A stretch of 64,000 nucleotides of DNA, from assembly GCA_050084985.1 (NCBI GenBank), contig JBITNC010000001.1, positions 14,632,001 through 14,696,000 of the forward strand. The letters run 5' to 3'. The notes under the pieces are model-generated. The model did not search any database, was not told the DNA's origin, and saw only the letters and a list, made by a program, of their open reading frames with translations. Shown here one piece after another: positions 21,658-33,344 of this stretch. The stretch comes from Nageia nagi (Eukaryota > Pinophyta). The first letter of the stretch is position 1, and each line of letters opens with the position of its first letter. Position numbers and translations under genes: made by a program.

Positions 21658-24600
21658 AGATAATCACATGGAATACACGGGGCCTCCATTCCCCTGACAT
21701 AATTGGAATGGCCAAACTCCTAGTACAAAAGGAACGACCTGCCATCCTCTTGACTCAAGAGTCTAAAACAGCTGATAAAGATCTAAGTAGGATCATAAAT
21801 AAATTTTGGCCCCAATGCGAAATCCTTTCCAGTCAAGCTTCTGGGCAATCAGGCGGCATGCTCATTCTATGGAACAGCACCCAAGTAGATTGTAAGCCAT
21901 TACTGATCAACCGTCACTGGATGGCTGCCATTGTAAGGTGTCTTGCAACCGGTCTACTGTTTGGCATAGTCAATGTCTATGGTCCTCAACATACTGATCA
22001 GAAAAGAGATCTTTGGAAACAAATCGATTCCTGGATGGCCTCACATTCTGACACTCCATGGATTTTAGGAGGGGATTTCAACGCTATCAGGAATCTATCT
22101 GAAAAACAAGGAGGTACTATGCAACTGGACCCCAGCATAGATGATTTCAATTCTTTCATAAATGATCAGCAATTATATGAGCCTCCAAGCACCAATGGTC
22201 TCTACACCTGGACCAACAAAAGGAAAGATAACAAAGCAATTTTTGAAAAGCTTGATCGGTTTTTAGTCACAATGTCTTGGCTAGAACAAGAACATATTTT
22301 GCAAACAGAAGTCCTCCCTTATGGAGGCTCAGATCATTGGCCAGTGGCTCTAACCTGGGAGACTTTCTCCAATCCAAAGGCTTCTCCTTTTCACTTCCAG
22401 AAGATGTGGCTCAATCACCCTTCCTTTGATGATCTTGTTGAACAATGGTGGCTGGAGGAAAGTCATGTGTATGGTACAACAATGTTCACCTTTTCCACTA
22501 AGTTGCAAAGGCTCAAAACTAAATTGAAACTGTGGAACAAATCCTCCTTTGGAGAGGTAACAACGACTATTGCAAACCTGGAAGAGGAACTCCAACACAC
22601 CCAGCTCCGAATGATACATCAGCAGGACTCCCAGGTAGTAGATCAGGAACGCCAACTACTCCAACGTCTTCAACAAGCCTACCTTAATGAGGAAACTCTT
22701 TGGAAACAGAAATCTAGAATCCAATGGCTTAAGGAAGGAGACAAAAACACACGTTACTTCCACCTCTCCACCATGGCTCATCGTTCTAACAATAGAATAT
22801 CAACCCTAGTAAGTTCAGCAGGTCTTACAATCTCCAATCCTGATGAATTGGATAAACACATTGTGTCTTACTTTCATTCCCATCTTAATGAAACTAGTGA
22901 ACACAGACATGAAGCCCAAGAGCAACTCCTCCATCTCATTCCCAAGTTGATTTCTGAGGAGCAAAATAGTATTCTTGTGAAGCCAATCAGTGAGGAGGAA
23001 GTGAAAAAGGCTCTTTTTCATTTAAAACCTTTTGGAGCACCGGGCCCAGATGGTTTCCCTCCTGGGTTTTTCCAACATTTTTGGTTCCTTCTAAAAGAGG
23101 AATTGGTGGCAATAGTGAGAGAATCATTCACTTCTAGGAAAATGCTTCAGAGACTCAACCATACCTTCCTAGCTCTCATTCCTAAGACCAAAGATGCCAA
23201 GTCTATATCAGCCTTTCGACCAATCTCATTATGCAACTCAGTTTACAAGTTAATATCCAAGGTTGCAGCCAACCGTCTCAACACAGTTCTTCCCTCTATC
23301 ATATCAGAGGAACAAAAAGCTTTTGTCAAAGGTCGCCAAATCCTTGATGGAGTCATCCTTATCCATGAGCTCATTCATTCAGTTAATAGGCACCAAAGTA
23401 AAGGACTGCTTCTCAAGTTGGACATGACAAAGGCATTCGACCAAGTAAATTGGGACTTCCTATTCCAGATAATGAGGAAGTTTGGCTTTCAAGAGCATTG
23501 GCTTCAGTGGATTCTCTCATTGATCAAAGCACCCCACTTTTCTGTCCTAATTAATGGAGAATCAAGAGGTTACTTCAGAAGCTCAAGGGGCCTTCGCCAA
23601 GGTGACCCCTTGTCACCCTACCTATTCATCATTCTTGCTGAAGTCATTGGGAGAGGAATGAAACAATTACAGTTGGCTAGCAAAATACATGGTCTGCACA
23701 TATCTGGCAATGCCCCTCCAGTCACTCATTCTCAGTTCGCTGATGACACTCTCCTGGCAATCTCCCCCCTGAAAGGTGAACTCAAGCACCTCCTAAACTT
23801 CCTCTAAGTATATGAGCAAGCCTCAGGCCAAGAAATCAACAGACAAAAATCAAAAATATATGGTCTTAACATCTCAGAACGGTTCCTCTCCCAGATCAGC
23901 GAGTGGTCCGGTATGACCAAGGAAAAACTCCCAAGCACTTACTTAGGTATGCCTTTAGTTCAAGGGGAAAGTTTGGGCCCTTTTGGGACTCTCTCATAGA
24001 CAAAATGCAAAATAAAATGAACACTTGGAAGGCCAGGTGGTTATCCACAGCAGGACGTCTCACTAAAATCAAAGCTATCTTAGGAGCAATCCCTGTTTAT
24101 TGGTTTGCCATTTTCTGGTTTCCCCAAAAGATCATTGTTAGAATGGAGACTCAAATACGCAACTTCCTTTGGCACGGTGTATCAGAGATCAGGAAAATCC
24201 ATCTGGTTGCTTGGGACACAGTATGTCGTCCAAAACAAGAGGGAGGACTGGGCATCAGAAGACTTCATCATATGAACCTTGCTCTTCTAGGCAAATTCTC
24301 CTGGAGGATTTATACTAATCATTCCTGCTACTGGAGCCAAGCAATACGTGGCAAATACCTTGATAGCCTTGAACCGGAGAGACTCTTCACTGTTGCGGAT
24401 ACACCGTGGGGCTCCCCCATTTGGAATGGTATACGCAAAGCTCGTCTCTTTGTGTTGAAACACCTACGGTGGAAGATCGGCTCAGGATTAAAGGTAGATT
24501 TTTGGGATGATGCTTGGTTACTCACAATTCCCTTAGCTTCCGTACCACTACTTCAGCCACTTCAGTATCATCTGCGACAAGAATGGGGTGATAAAGTCAT

Positions 24601-25508
24601 CAATTATTGGTCATAGGGCTACCGATTCGGGTAGAAGAGTGAAACAATGGAATAACTCACACACAATTCCCCCTCACTTAACACAGGAATATAACATTCT
24701 TCTAGCTATGCTCGCGAGACACAACCTACAAGGTGATGACCTAAGCGATAACCTGATCAGCTCCCTCACTCTATCAGGTAGCTACTCTATTAGTTCAGCT
24801 TATAGTACTCTTGCTCAGGGTCATCCTTCGAACTTCCCCCCTCAAGTCTGGCAACGGATATGGAAATCTAATGCCTGGCCAAAAGCTAAATTTTTCCTTT
24901 GGCTTGCTGTTCACAATAAGTTTTTATCCTGGGAACAACTACTAAAGCGAGGATGGACAGGACCGATTCGATGCATTCTCTGTGGCAAAGAGGAGGAGAC
25001 AGGGCACCACCTGCTAGTCACATGCTCATTCTCTAGTCAATTATGGTAGCTTCTTTCCGCCCACCTAGGCATCCACTGGTCTCCTCCTCTGTCTATCGGG
25101 TCCTTGATTCGGAACTGGCTTACTAAAAACAAATGTAAAGCATATAAAATCCTCTGGTACTCTGCTCCAGCAATGTTGACATGGACACTGTGGCTTGAGA
25201 GAAATAATCGTACTTTCAACAATCAATTTACTTCAATGGACAGACTATGGAAGAAACTAGATCAACAACTCATGCTCATATTGGATTCTGCTATCTCAAT
25301 TCAGTCCCTGCCCACTGCTGACCTATCCGAGCTCTCTTCGTGGCACACTATTTTGCAGATATGGCAATCCTCCCAGAAAATTGATCCACCATGCAGATAC
25401 TCAGACATCGATCTTCAGCAGGTAGAGGTTGCTCACCTACCTAAATGCCAAGCTCCAACAGACAGAGAGGACAGTTCTCCTATGCCTAAACACTCACGGC
25501 TCACCTAG
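21654..25508 (+). pseudogene. LINE ORF2: endonuclease-reverse transcriptase, broken
   Basis: The start is the ATG at 21654 within ATGA. The apurinic-type endonuclease has Asn7, Glu36, Tyr109, Asp141 with Asn143 (Gly-Gly-Asp-Phe-Asn) and Ser226-Asp227-His228, all present. The RT has Phe-Arg-Pro-Ile-Ser at about 521, Leu-Asp-Met-Thr-Lys-Ala-Phe-Asp at about 589, Gly-Leu-Arg-Gln-Gly-Asp-Pro at about 646 and Phe-Ala-Asp-Asp at 695-698. A stop at 23805-23807 interrupts the frame just after the RT core. A frameshift near 23950 moves to the frame ending at 24616, and a second shift returns to the first frame, with the zinc-binding region (Cys-x2-Cys ... His-His ... Cys, about 24975-25030). A TAG at 25047 precedes a Trp-rich tail ending at 25508. 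Catalytic residues are intact, but the protein cannot be made whole. Confidence 0.92.
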
Positions 25509-25618
25509 CTTAGTCAGCATAGTCCGAGCTCCGTTTTGTCATCCATCTCCGACTTCAAGTTTTCAGTTTTTCTCTTGCTTTCTACATGGAACGCATTGTA
25601 ATGAAAAGCCAGATTAAC

Positions 25619-25860
25619 TTCAGACGAGTTCCAGAAACAAACTTCAGATGAGCTCCAGAAAGCGCCAAGCACCAGAAAGCGTCTAGCTCCAGAAAGCGTC
25701 TAGCACCAGAAAGTCTAGTACCAGGAAGTCTAGCACCAGAAACGAGCTCCAGAAATGAGCTCCAGAGGCGAGCTCCAGAAATGAGCTCCAGAAGTGAGAT
25801 CCACAGATGAGCTCCAGAAACGAGCTCCAGAGATGAGCTCCAGAAACAAGCTTACTGTAT
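25619..25860 (+). repeat. Minisatellite in the LINE 3' untranslated part
   Basis: About 20 imperfect copies of a 10-14-bp unit, best given as GAGCTCCAGAAA, with variants GCGTCTAGCACCAGAAA and GAGATCCACAGAT. It lies between the ORF2 stop and the poly(A). The reverse-strand ORF across it is repeat-derived. Confidence 0.85.
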
Positions 25861-26077
25861 ATGCTCCAGGGGGGGCCCTATCAGCTACCTTAGTATCCAT
25901 ACTGGTAGTCATAGTAATCTTAGAGGTTTGATTCAGTATTTTGTACAACATGTCTAACTGTGCTCACTGTAGCTTCCATAAGCTTGACATGTCTTTCAGA
26001 TTCCTTGCTAAATTGGCAGTAATGGCCATTATGTAATTTTGTCGAACTAGTTAATCAATAGAATTTATTTACTTACC

Positions 26078-26092
26078 AAAAAAAAAAAAAAA
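26078..26092 (+). other. LINE poly(A) tail
   Basis: A run of 15 A directly before the right target-site copy. Up to two of these A may belong to the duplication. Confidence 0.92.
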
Positions 26093-26108
26093 TGACCTCT
26101 TACCAAGT
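26091..26108. repeat. LINE target-site duplication, right
   Basis: Exact copy of 19943-19960. P leader sequence resumes after it. Confidence 0.93.
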
Positions 26109-26605
26109 CTGCCCTTACCACTCCATTGGAGGTCGAAGGGATATGTGACTAGTAAGAGGAGGTAATTTACTACACATAATACTTCCATAATTGGAATGAG
26201 TAAATGAATCAGATTAAAAGGAATGAACTTAAGGAAAATAAATCAAGTTTTGGGTAGTATAAATCATATTAAAAGGTTAATGAATGGGAGGGATTCGAAT
26301 GCACTAAGTAATTTCACTTAACAAAGTATGCTCTCACTTTTGTGCTTCAAGCGATCCTAAGTGATCAGAAATAAGTTAAGTGAAAGAGGTAAAATTTATT
26401 CACATCTTATTTGGAAATATACTTCACATTAACACTCTTAAAGATGTCTGCCCTTACCACTCCATTGGAGGTTGAAGGGATATGTGACTCTCGGAGGAGT
26501 AATTGAACCTCACTTAATTAATTTATCTACACTTCACGGCTTCTTACCAAGTCTGCTCTTACCACTCCATTGGAGGTCGAAGAGATATGTGACTAGTAAG
26601 AAGAG
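26101..26605 (+). repeat. P leader, part 2: three copies of a conserved ~45-bp motif
   Basis: The motif with core CTTACCACTCCATTGGAGG and following GATATGTGACT occurs at about 26101-26150, 26445-26490 and 26550-26600, alternating with a second motif (GTGCTTCAAGCGATCCTAAG, about 26340). The core contains the perfect inverted repeat CTCCA-T-TGGAG. M has the same three copies inverted at about 41645-41695, 41760-41805 and 42095-42140. Leader position and conservation suggest an RNA signal such as packaging, but this is inference. Confidence 0.75.
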
Positions 26606-26809
26606 GAAATTCATCACATATAAAACTTCCATAGTTGGAAGGAGTTAATGAACATCATTAAGAGGTTGGATAATGAATCACATTATAATTAAAAAAGAAC
26701 AATGGGGTCTATTAAGGTCAAAGATCCACTTAAAATAAACTTTTGATTGTATCACATTAAGATAAGATAAGTAAATGGACATGAATGTTTGGGAGGGTAA
26801 TATGCATAA

Positions 26810-29635
26810 ATGTATTTTACTTGTTTAAATGCATTTCATAAGGCATTAAAGGAATTTTATCATTATGAGGTTTATTTTGGTTGCACTTTTAAATTATGTT
26901 CCTTTTTCTATCAAAGTAAAACCAAAAATACAAAGACTATGGTCACATCTTACCAAGACAACCTTAGATACCTATTCTACTTCAAAGGTCATGAAGAGTG
27001 ATTTTTATATCGACATTGAAAAGCTTTTAGCATATTTAGCAAAGATAGAACAATGTACCATACCTCTTCTTCAATCCTCAGAAAGCCTTGTCAGATCCCA
27101 TGAAGAGCTAGAGTATAGTTCTTCCATTCCTTCACCCTCATCATGGGATGAGTTTGACACTAAAAATAATGAGCCCATCATAAAGATTGAAAACTCATCG
27201 ACACATCTCATCAAATTAAAATCTTGTTGAACCTAATGAATCCAATTTTCTAAGGGATGAATTGAGTATTAATGCCAAATGCCTTGATGCAACATCCTAT
27301 GCTAAATCATATGACCTCCTAGAGTTAGATACCTTGATGTCTTCACCCCAACCTTGAGATGAATATGATATTAAAGAAGAGGAGTTTGACATGAATCTTG
27401 AGGATCTTTTAAAGCATTCTTCAGAATTGTAATTTCATTCTCCTCCCCTTCTAGAGGCTACAAGACCTTCTATTGATTCCCATGAATCTCATGATATTCT
27501 TGAGTTCAAGGATGAAACTTGTTCATTCTCATCACACGTAGAAATTGGAGAGCCTCACATAAGAATTAAAAAATCCATAGATTGTATTATTGAATCTCAA
27601 GAATTTCAATCACAAAGAAATGAAAAATATAAAAATAAAATTTCCAAAGCTAACACACATGAGCTTAGGAATGCACATCCATGTGAGGAAACAACACATC
27701 ATGATAATGATACAAAGTTTTATGAGGATGAATGTTGTTCAAACCCACTAAAAATACCTTCAAAATATCAAACTAGCTTGATGAAAAATTGGGAATGTGA
27801 TAAAGAAGATAGCCCTACAACAAACAAATTACTTAGGAATATTTTCTATGATGAAAAAGCTAAGAATATTTTGCAAAGGGAATCCCATAAACAACAACAA
27901 GCATGTTCTTCTCACGATCAACATGACAAAACCTTCAATGAGTTTGTCAACAAAATGAGACAAGAAGAGATGAGGCAAAAGCATGATGTAAAAGCTTATG
28001 CAAACCAAAAGAGTCAAGCTTGGGCGCAATTATCATCACCACTTAATTACCAAGTATGGATATATCAAGACTCTTACTCTAATCAACAAAGATAATTGCC
28101 TCTTGAGAGTTTAGATTATCAACCTCAAATCCCCTCTTCACAAGCTAGGATAACTGACCCCACCTATCAAAAAACACTTCATAGGGCTAGGTATTGTATG
28201 GAAGATTTTGATAGAATGACCTTGTATTCAGTAAGAACCTCACAAAAAAATCCTCAATGTAAGATCTCAAACAAATTCTTCTATGATCCTTACTCCTATG
28301 AGAAAACCTCATCGTAAGAAAAACATAAAAAAGCTTTAGCTAAACAATTCAGGGTAGGAGAGATACCCTCTTTTGCAGAGTTGGAGGTAAAGAGAAAAAA
28401 CATAGAGAGAGATTATGAAGAAACTATAAACTTTAGTAAAAGATATGAAGATGTTAGACATAAGCTAGAAGAGGAAGGCAAACTTAAAGAAAAGAATATA
28501 GAACTCAAAGAAAAAGAAAAGCAAGAGCTTGACAAATAACGATAAATTTTTGATAAGGTAAAACAAGAAGTTCGAGATAGTTGGTTACTTCATGAGAAGT
28601 CTCAAAAAAATAAAGTACAACCATCTCCAACTCTTAGAAATCCAATGTAAGGGCATCATTTACCTTCTAATCTTCCATCATTACCATCTTCATCACTGTT
28701 GTCAAGATCTCTTTCTGATGATGAATCTTATAATTCAAACCTGAAGTCAGAAAAAAACACCAAATCATAGAAAATACCAAAAACATCTTCAGGGTAGTTG
28801 GACACATAATAATTAAAATTTTAGAGGATTTCATGAATAAAGAAATGAACATATCAAGGTTCAAGAAGTTGACATATGATAATATTTGCAATGAACCCAT
28901 CCATCCAAGTGTCCCTAAGAAGAAATTACCTTACAACTTTGAAATACCTAAGATAATTCCTTTTACAGGAAATAAGGATCCTAAGGAACATTTAAGGTGG
29001 TTTAAGTTTTCAAATTACCTAATTTATAATGATGAGGACTTGATGATATGTTTGTTCCCCATGACACTTGCAGCCCAAGCCTTGGAATGGTATAATAATT
29101 TGCCACAACATAGTATTTATTCATTTTCCCAATTGGCAAACTTGTTCTTACAACATTTTAGGATTTATATCAAAGAGGAATTTTCTATTATGGATCTTGT
29201 AGAACTAAAACAATCTTAGAATGAATCAATTATTGACTTTTTTTCAGATGGAGGGATATACTCTATGGCATGCCCTATACCTTACCTCAGGAGGAGTTAG
29301 TTAAATTATTCAGTCAAAACTATTTAAGGCCTATAGCTAGTATATTACAAATCCAACAATATAATACTCTCGAAGACGTTATTGCTCAAGCAGTTATAAT
29401 TGAGAAGGTCAAGATTAAATACGGTGAAATAAAAATTATGATAAAAGAAAAATATAACAAAAATGAGTATTGTAATTATCACCATCAAAGAGGTCATAGT
29501 ATGAAAAATTATTTAGCATTGAGAAATAGAACTCAAAATTCAATCAAAGATAATAACTTGGAAGTTGAAGACCATACTTCTATTTCAGATCAAAATTTAA
29601 AAAATTATCAAGACTCACTTCCTTATATCAAGTAA
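26810..29635 (+). pseudogene. P gag, broken into several frames
   Basis: Blocks match M gag in order. They are an N-terminal Lys/Leu-rich part (26865-27230), an acidic Ser/Glu-rich part, a Gln/Lys-rich part (27778-28317, one TAA at 28093), and a Lys/Glu coiled coil (28330-28540). Next is the gag core at 28833-29219, with His-Pro-Ser-Val-Pro, Phe-x-Gly-x-Lys-Asp-Pro-Lys-Glu, Ala-Leu-Glu-Trp-Tyr-Asn-Asn-Leu and Tyr-Ser-Phe-x-Gln-Leu motifs. The core continues after a TAG (29217) and a shift into 29270-29635, which ends with a zinc knuckle, Cys-Asn-Tyr-His-His-Gln-Arg-Gly-His, whose last Cys is replaced by Tyr. Gag would form particles and bind RNA. The long N-terminal extension before the core is unusual for plant gypsy gag. 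Inactive. Confidence 0.8.
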
Positions 29636-29783
29636 ATACAGTATCTATTGTACCTAATTACAGTCAAGTGACACCCACTTGGAATCCAAGTAATCAACCT
29701 ATTATAAGAATAGTTGGAGTTGATACTAGAACTCAAAACATACAAGAAAAAAAATTGATATATCATATAATCAAAAATCCAAA

Positions 29784-30752
29784 ATGCAAGTTCCTCCATT
29801 GATACATCAGCCTATAATTTCTTTTTATTACCATGAGATACAACCAAATAAGGGACTTCAAGGGTTAGATCCACCTCTCCATGTCATCGGTAAAGTAAAT
29901 GGTAGAATTGTTAAGAGGATATTAATAGATGAAGGGTCAGATGTCAATATCATATCTACATTGGCATATCACAAATTGAATCTTCCTTTCTCTCATATTT
30001 CTTTACCATCATTACAAATAAAAGCATTTAATAATGCCTTATGTTCAACAATAGGGTCGATAGTGTTACCCATCACCATTGGATGTAAGATAATACAAAC
30101 ATCATTATATATCATGAAGGAAACATTGAACAATATAATATTCTTTTAGGTAGACCATGGATTCAAGAAATGGAATGTGTCCCATCTACATTTCATGGTT
30201 GTCTAAAATACATTCATGAGGGATTACTCCATTGTGTCTAAGAGATGAAAAACCATACTCACATTATAATATTACAAAATCATCGAAAATGAAACCTCCT
30301 ATGCAAAATTCAAAGGGGAAATCATCATCCATATTTGCTAGGCAAGGGCATAATCATAAAGATATGAGATGGGAATTAAAATCCAAAGATGATTACATCG
30401 ATGGAATGCAATCTTTGGAACAACCTAAGAGGGTGGTAGATCATATAATGAAAGAAAACCTAAAACCTAAGTTAATAAAATAGATAAGTATGGATATCAT
30501 GTTTATCATCACCAATTGGGGCATGATACTAAGCATTGCCACCAATTAAATCATGCCCTTCATGATTTGATAGATGATAGACAATTTAAAGTAGATATAC
30601 CTTTATTAATAGATAACAATTTACATCATCTACAAAATACATACATACATTCCACACAATTAAACAATGATGAATTATGTTATTTGCATAAGGATATTCA
30701 ATCTCCTTCACATCGTTCACATTGGGGCAGTCGTCCCCCATGTTACTTTTGA
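29784..30752 (+). pseudogene. P protease and a second zinc knuckle
   Basis: The aspartic-protease region carries Leu-Ile-Asp-Glu-Gly-Ser at the active site (Asp at 29928). This is a D-x-G-S form known from plant gypsy elements. A Leu-Gly-Arg-Pro-Trp-Ile block and a Val-Pro-Ser-Thr-Phe-His block follow after a shift near 30149. A basic stretch leads to a second gag-like knuckle (His-His-Gln-Leu-Gly-His-Asp-Thr-Lys-His-Cys, about 30505-30545). The frame ends at 30752 with no RT after it. Stops and shifts make it inactive. M carries the same arrangement. Confidence 0.75.
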
Positions 30753-32478
30753 TATCCTCATGTTCTACATAGATCACATTGGGGCAGTTGCCCTTCATCA
30801 TAAAAAAAAAATCATTAAAACATGATTTAGAAATCACACAAACATCAAAATATGATTAAAAACTAAAATGATCATATCTGATTTTGAAATAGGTTATAAT
30901 ATGTTTATTGCATTTCCATGCCTTCCCCTTTTTTCCACTTCATATTCATCCCCCATTATGTTGGAATATTTGAGTATCAAATTATATTTTAATGATTCAT
31001 CAAGGCATATATACTATACATTATCCATGATCACTTCCATACCATTATACAAATATGTTTAATACTTATTGTGAGAAATAGTTTATGAAATTAATATTCT
31101 TATTGACTTTACCAACCTTCATCATGAAATTTTTGAAATTTTGGATGATAAACAAACATGATTATGATACACTTAAGGTTATTATAGACTCATACACATC
31201 TTCACATTTAAATAATCTTAAAACAGTCAAGAATGAGGTGTTACAAGAACATGATTTCAAGTGAAAGTATTACATGTTCATCCTATTATGCGCTTCATCT
31301 CGAACCCAAGAATCATTTGATAGTTAACAAAAAAAAAGAGGTGAAAAGAGATGACAAAAGTCAAAAAAAAAAAATTACTACATCATATCAATGATTCTTG
31401 GGTGATTACAATATCCTCTACTGGGGCTATGGATGCCTGACTAGCAGTAGAGCAAGGTTGTAGTGGGATCGAGGGTTAATCCTCATTGGGGTTATGGATG
31501 CCTATCTGGCAATGGGGCATACCTTACGAGTGGCAACATGTCCATATTGGTTAGTGACCATCTTTCCTATGGACCTTTGTATGTTTCATATGGATGAACT
31601 AGCTTATATATTTTATGCTCTTGTGACATTTAGTTTGAGATTGTCTAGAGATGGAAATAAACATCATTGCACACACATGAATCTATGATAATTTTTGAGA
31701 ACATCATGACTTTGTTTTATATCATCTAAAGAAGGAAAAATCTAATGGTGATTGGTTAATATGGTCAACTTGAATATTATGATCATTACATTTCTTCATC
31801 CTCCCATGCCTCCATCCCATACTATTTATTATTACATAGTAATTAATATTACACTTATATTTATCAATGCCTTGATGAGTTGATTAGTTTATCTCTCTAA
31901 ATACTCAATACATCCTATGTCTATTCATTTGTTATACTATTTTCATATTAACATCCACCACCACCCCATACACATTATACTATACCAACTTTCATATTTT
32001 ATTATCCAACATCCATATATTTTCTAATCTATCTTTATCGATAATTAAATTGGAGGTGCTTCCATATTATTTAAGAAAAAGAGCGAGTAATTGCTCTCCC
32101 CATTAATATGTGAGTCAACATTGTTGTTGTTAAAACCTCTTGCTTCTATTCTTATCCACAAGTTTAAGCAAGAAATTGCCCTTAGTAGATTGAAAAAAGT
32201 TAACCCTAGAACATTGTTAAATTTTATGGCTTCCATTATTCTTTGAGATCGAGAATAAGAAATTATTCTCCCCATTGAATTGGAAGTCAATGTTCTTTTT
32301 CTATCATATACCATCCATTTCAACTGCTTAGAACATCGTTAAAAAGCTTCCATCATTCCTTGGGATTGAGAGTAAAAAATTGCTCTTCCCTTTGAATTGG
32401 AAGTCGATGTTCTTCTCCCCTTTCCATTCATTATCATCTACCCATAAATTGAATGTGTGTTACATCTTGTTCCATATC
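30753..32478 (+). other. P 3' non-coding part, left of M
   Basis: No pol motifs. An approximately 80-codon frame (31083-31327) is shared with M (37139-36897) and could be a small ORF or chance. Direct duplicates of GGTTATGGATGCCT-type sequence lie at 31425-31510, and three diverged copies of a roughly 115-bp unit (TTGAATTGGAAGTCGATGTTCTT) lie at 32040-32420. Confidence 0.6.
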
Positions 32479-32483
32479 CTTTG
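32479..32483. repeat. Target-site duplication CTTTG of element M, left
   Basis: CTTTG directly precedes the left LTR of M and is repeated at 43602-43606. P sequence continues across the site: the bases left of 32483 join those right of 43606 exactly as in the matching stretch inside M near 35750. Confidence 0.93.
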
Positions 32484-33330
32484 TGTTATAGTGAAAATAG
32501 AGCTGGAATGTAGAATAACACAAAATATAATTATTCTTAAATTTTCACTGAACCTCAAATTATGTAAAATAGGTAGAAATGTTGTAATTGTAAATTGATA
32601 TTGATTTTCAGTTCAAACTACAATTTGCCCTTGGAAGGGACTTTTACAAATGCCATTTACCAAAATAAGAGTATTAGATCTCTATTGTTTTTGATTTTCT
32701 TGCTTCTCTCCTTGATATGAACAACCTGTAAATCCTACACACATGCAAAAGACAATAACATCAAAGCATCTATGTGTGACATGTATTAAATTGAAGCTAG
32801 CATAAAATAATAAAAGGTATGAGCTCACAATATTTTGGTAGCATTACCCCACTTCAAAAATTGGGTCAAGATCGGTCTCTATTGCTTTGTATTGGCTTGT
32901 ATTTATAGATTTTAGGTGAGATGTTCCAAGGTTGGTAAGGGGAAGTGAAAAGCCCCCATAGGTCATAACTAACCCCCTCTATCCACATCATCTTGGAAGA
33001 ATGAATTGTTTCAACTTTCTCTCACTATTTTAGTTTCTATTTAACTATTACAAAGTCACCAACGATTACTAGGCGGACACTGATGATCATCCCAAAATGT
33101 TGGCATTTGTTTTGGGTCACCAGTGACTAGTTTTCAATTTTTATAACACTATTAACATGATCTCCAAATAGCCAATTTTTATCAAAAAGGGTCATGTGGC
33201 CACTTGTTTTGCATGTACTCGATTAGAGCTATCCAATAATATGGTTTTTAAACCTATTTTATATTGTCACAAAGAGTTATAATTATTCCAATGTTTACTA
33301 GTTAAAAAGGGACATTTTTAGGTGTCTACA
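32484..33330 (-). repeat. M 3' LTR (847 bp)
   Basis: On the plus strand it starts TGTTATAGTGAAAATAG and ends TAGGTGTCTACA, the reverse complement of the P LTR ends. Confidence 0.92.
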
Positions 33331-33344
33331 TTTTGCCCCTTTTT
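33331..33344 (-). promoter_or_regulatory. M polypurine tract
   Basis: The minus strand reads AAAAAGGGGCAAAA directly before the 3' LTR. P has the same sequence at 45975-45988. Confidence 0.85.

Larger units (their letters stand above)
19961..26090 (+). mobile_element. L1-type LINE inserted in the leader of P
   Basis: About 6.1 kb, flanked by a perfect duplication of up to 18 bp and ending in 15 A. ORF1 encodes a DUF4283 and CCHC gag-like protein. ORF2 encodes an endonuclease, reverse transcriptase and C-terminal zinc region. The 3' untranslated part has a short tandem array. GC content is visibly higher than the surroundings and the frames are nearly whole (ORF1 open; ORF2 with two stops and two shifts), so it is the youngest-looking insertion here. 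The ORF1 frame stays open right up to the 5' junction, which suggests slight 5' truncation. Confidence 0.95.

Noticed and set aside
25730-25951. Minus-strand ORF with repeated Ser-Gly-Ala-Arg-Phe-Trp
   Set aside because: Product of the GAGCTCCAGAAA minisatellite in the LINE 3' untranslated part.
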